Shown: positions 30,827-31,513 of the stretch, piece by piece
How positions within the stretch are numbered: position 1 is the first letter of the stretch
Layout of the letters: every line of letters starts with the position of its first letter
Source: Bacteroidota bacterium
GTDB taxonomy: Bacteria > Bacteroidota > Bacteroidia > Bacteroidales > F082
Assembly: GCA_023396415.1 (NCBI GenBank)
Contig: JAEWWJ010000002.1
Span: 1 to 31,513 of the forward strand
DNA: 31,513 bases
Reading direction: 5' to 3'
Program-made: the position numbers and the translations under genes
Notes under the pieces: model-generated
Seen by the model: the letters and a program-made list of their open reading frames with translations, nothing else
Told to the model about the DNA's origin: nothing
Databases searched by the model: none

Positions 30827-31513
30827 TCAGACCTCGAAGCCTTTGGTAGCAACAGCCTTGGAAATTAAATCGCGATGGTTGCCGGGAATAACAAGGTGAT
30901 GATTGCCCAACGGACGATCAATGAGCTGTTTGCACATTTCGGGAGGTAGCTCTACTTCAATTTGGGTGCGGCAGGCGTGGGGGTTTTTAGGTGTGCCTAT
31001 CACCTTTCCTGTGGCGATAAAAACTTGGTCTAACTGCTGGTTCATCCTGAAAATGGTCACGGTGTTAAAGTTGAGGTCGGCTTCAACAGCAGCAGATAAT
31101 TGAGTTTCAAAATGTGAGTTGATGACTGTTTTTTTGGCGTATTGCAGCGGTACGGTGCAATGGGCAAGCAGTATTTTGTTGGTTTCAACTTTTACCATAT
31201 TGGCCATCCAGGCGATGTGGCCGGTGAGTTCTTTTAATAGCATGATGCCTGCAATGCTTACCAGGTCGCCCTCGCAGCCGGCAGGAACGCCATTAAAGTT
31301 CATCAAAGCGATGGGCAGGCAGGCTGTAACACCTTTCTCCTTCACCAAACGAAAGCACTGCAGGGTGAGGGCATCCAACCGATGATCGGCTACCGCTTGC
31401 TTTAAAAACCCACTCACCGATGCCAAAGCCTCGGGCTGAATGGTATTGTGCGAAAAACACTGCTGAAACTGTGGATCGTGGGTGCTGTTGAGGTAGTCGG
31501 GCACCGTGTCAAG
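30827..31513 (-). CDS. L-fucose/L-arabinose isomerase-like protein, C-terminal part
   Basis: The frame is open to the window edge (LDTVPDYLNSTHDPQFQ), so the N-terminus is missing; the visible 228 residues end at TGA. The segment LDALTLQCFRLVKEKG, then NFNGVPAGCEGDLVSIAGIM and LTGHIAWMAN, matches the C-terminal domain of the fucose-isomerase-like family (COG2407 type), where a Glu after Cys in this motif lies near the metal site. The end has a TQIEVELP strand and LGNHHLVIPGNHRD with the late His expected in this family. It lies upstream of the GH130 gene on the same strand, separated by a tandem repeat. Likely isomerises a deoxy- or pentose sugar; exact substrate unknown. Confidence 0.75.
   Translation of the reverse strand, partial: LDTVPDYLNSTHDPQFQQCFSHNTIQPEALASVSGFLKQAVADHRLDALTLQCFRLVKEKGVTACLPIALMNFNGVPAGCEGDLVSIAGIMLLKELTGHIAWMANMVKVETNKILLAHCTVPLQYAKKTVINSHFETQLSAAVEADLNFNTVTIFRMNQQLDQVFIATGKVIGTPKNPHACRTQIEVELPPEMCKQLIDRPLGNHHLVIPGNHRDLISKAVATKGFEV

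Overview
The window looks like a chromosomal segment of a member of the Bacteroidota. Three things support this: PorP/SprF-type outer-membrane proteins next to proteins with type IX secretion (T9SS) sorting tails, promoter-like TAnnTTTG -7 elements in several intergenic gaps, and the general gene content and moderate GC. No rRNA, CRISPR array or classical transposase was seen.

Region 1 (1-12297, minus strand) is a cell-surface locus. It reads from 12243 down to 1: a NodB-like/PKD protein with a type B (gliding-associated) tail, a PorP/SprF protein, a second NodB-like/Ig-repeat protein with a type A tail, a PKD protein with a type B tail, a second PorP/SprF protein, and a large Ig/PKD-repeat protein cut by the window edge. 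Each PorP/SprF gene overlaps the stop codon of a type B gene, which suggests dedicated export partners.

Region 2 (12738-13950, plus strand) holds a small outer-membrane barrel gene with a strong terminator, a tRNA-Asn(GTT), a GIY-YIG nuclease gene, and a degenerate partial copy of the same tRNA in which two 10-nt segments are replaced by 16-nt hairpin palindromes.

Region 3 (14122-21940, minus strand) is a tightly coupled export-type operon: TetR regulator, outer-membrane barrel, ABC ATPase, three FtsX-like permeases (two are tandem duplicates), a short-chain dehydrogenase and a LolA-like periplasmic protein. Most junctions are ATGA overlaps.

Region 4 (22196-26185, plus strand) is an amino-acid racemase operon: possible leader ORF, GNAT acetyltransferase, ornithine-racemase-like PLP enzyme, M20 amidohydrolase and a divergent alanine racemase. 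A promoter followed closely by a strong terminator comes next and may encode a short RNA.

Region 5 (26552-31513) is a carbohydrate locus: a GT4 glycosyltransferase with a C-terminal helical domain, a convergent GH130 glycoside phosphorylase fused to a response-regulator receiver domain, and the C-terminal part of a FucI-like isomerase. The GT4 and GH130 genes are each interrupted by a single in-frame TAG. GH130 also has a -1 frame change exactly at a dnaX-type A AAA AAG slippery heptamer. TAG serves as the normal terminal stop of other genes here (for example at 14122 and 25030), so general recoding of TAG is unlikely. These lesions mean either fresh gene decay or site-specific recoding.
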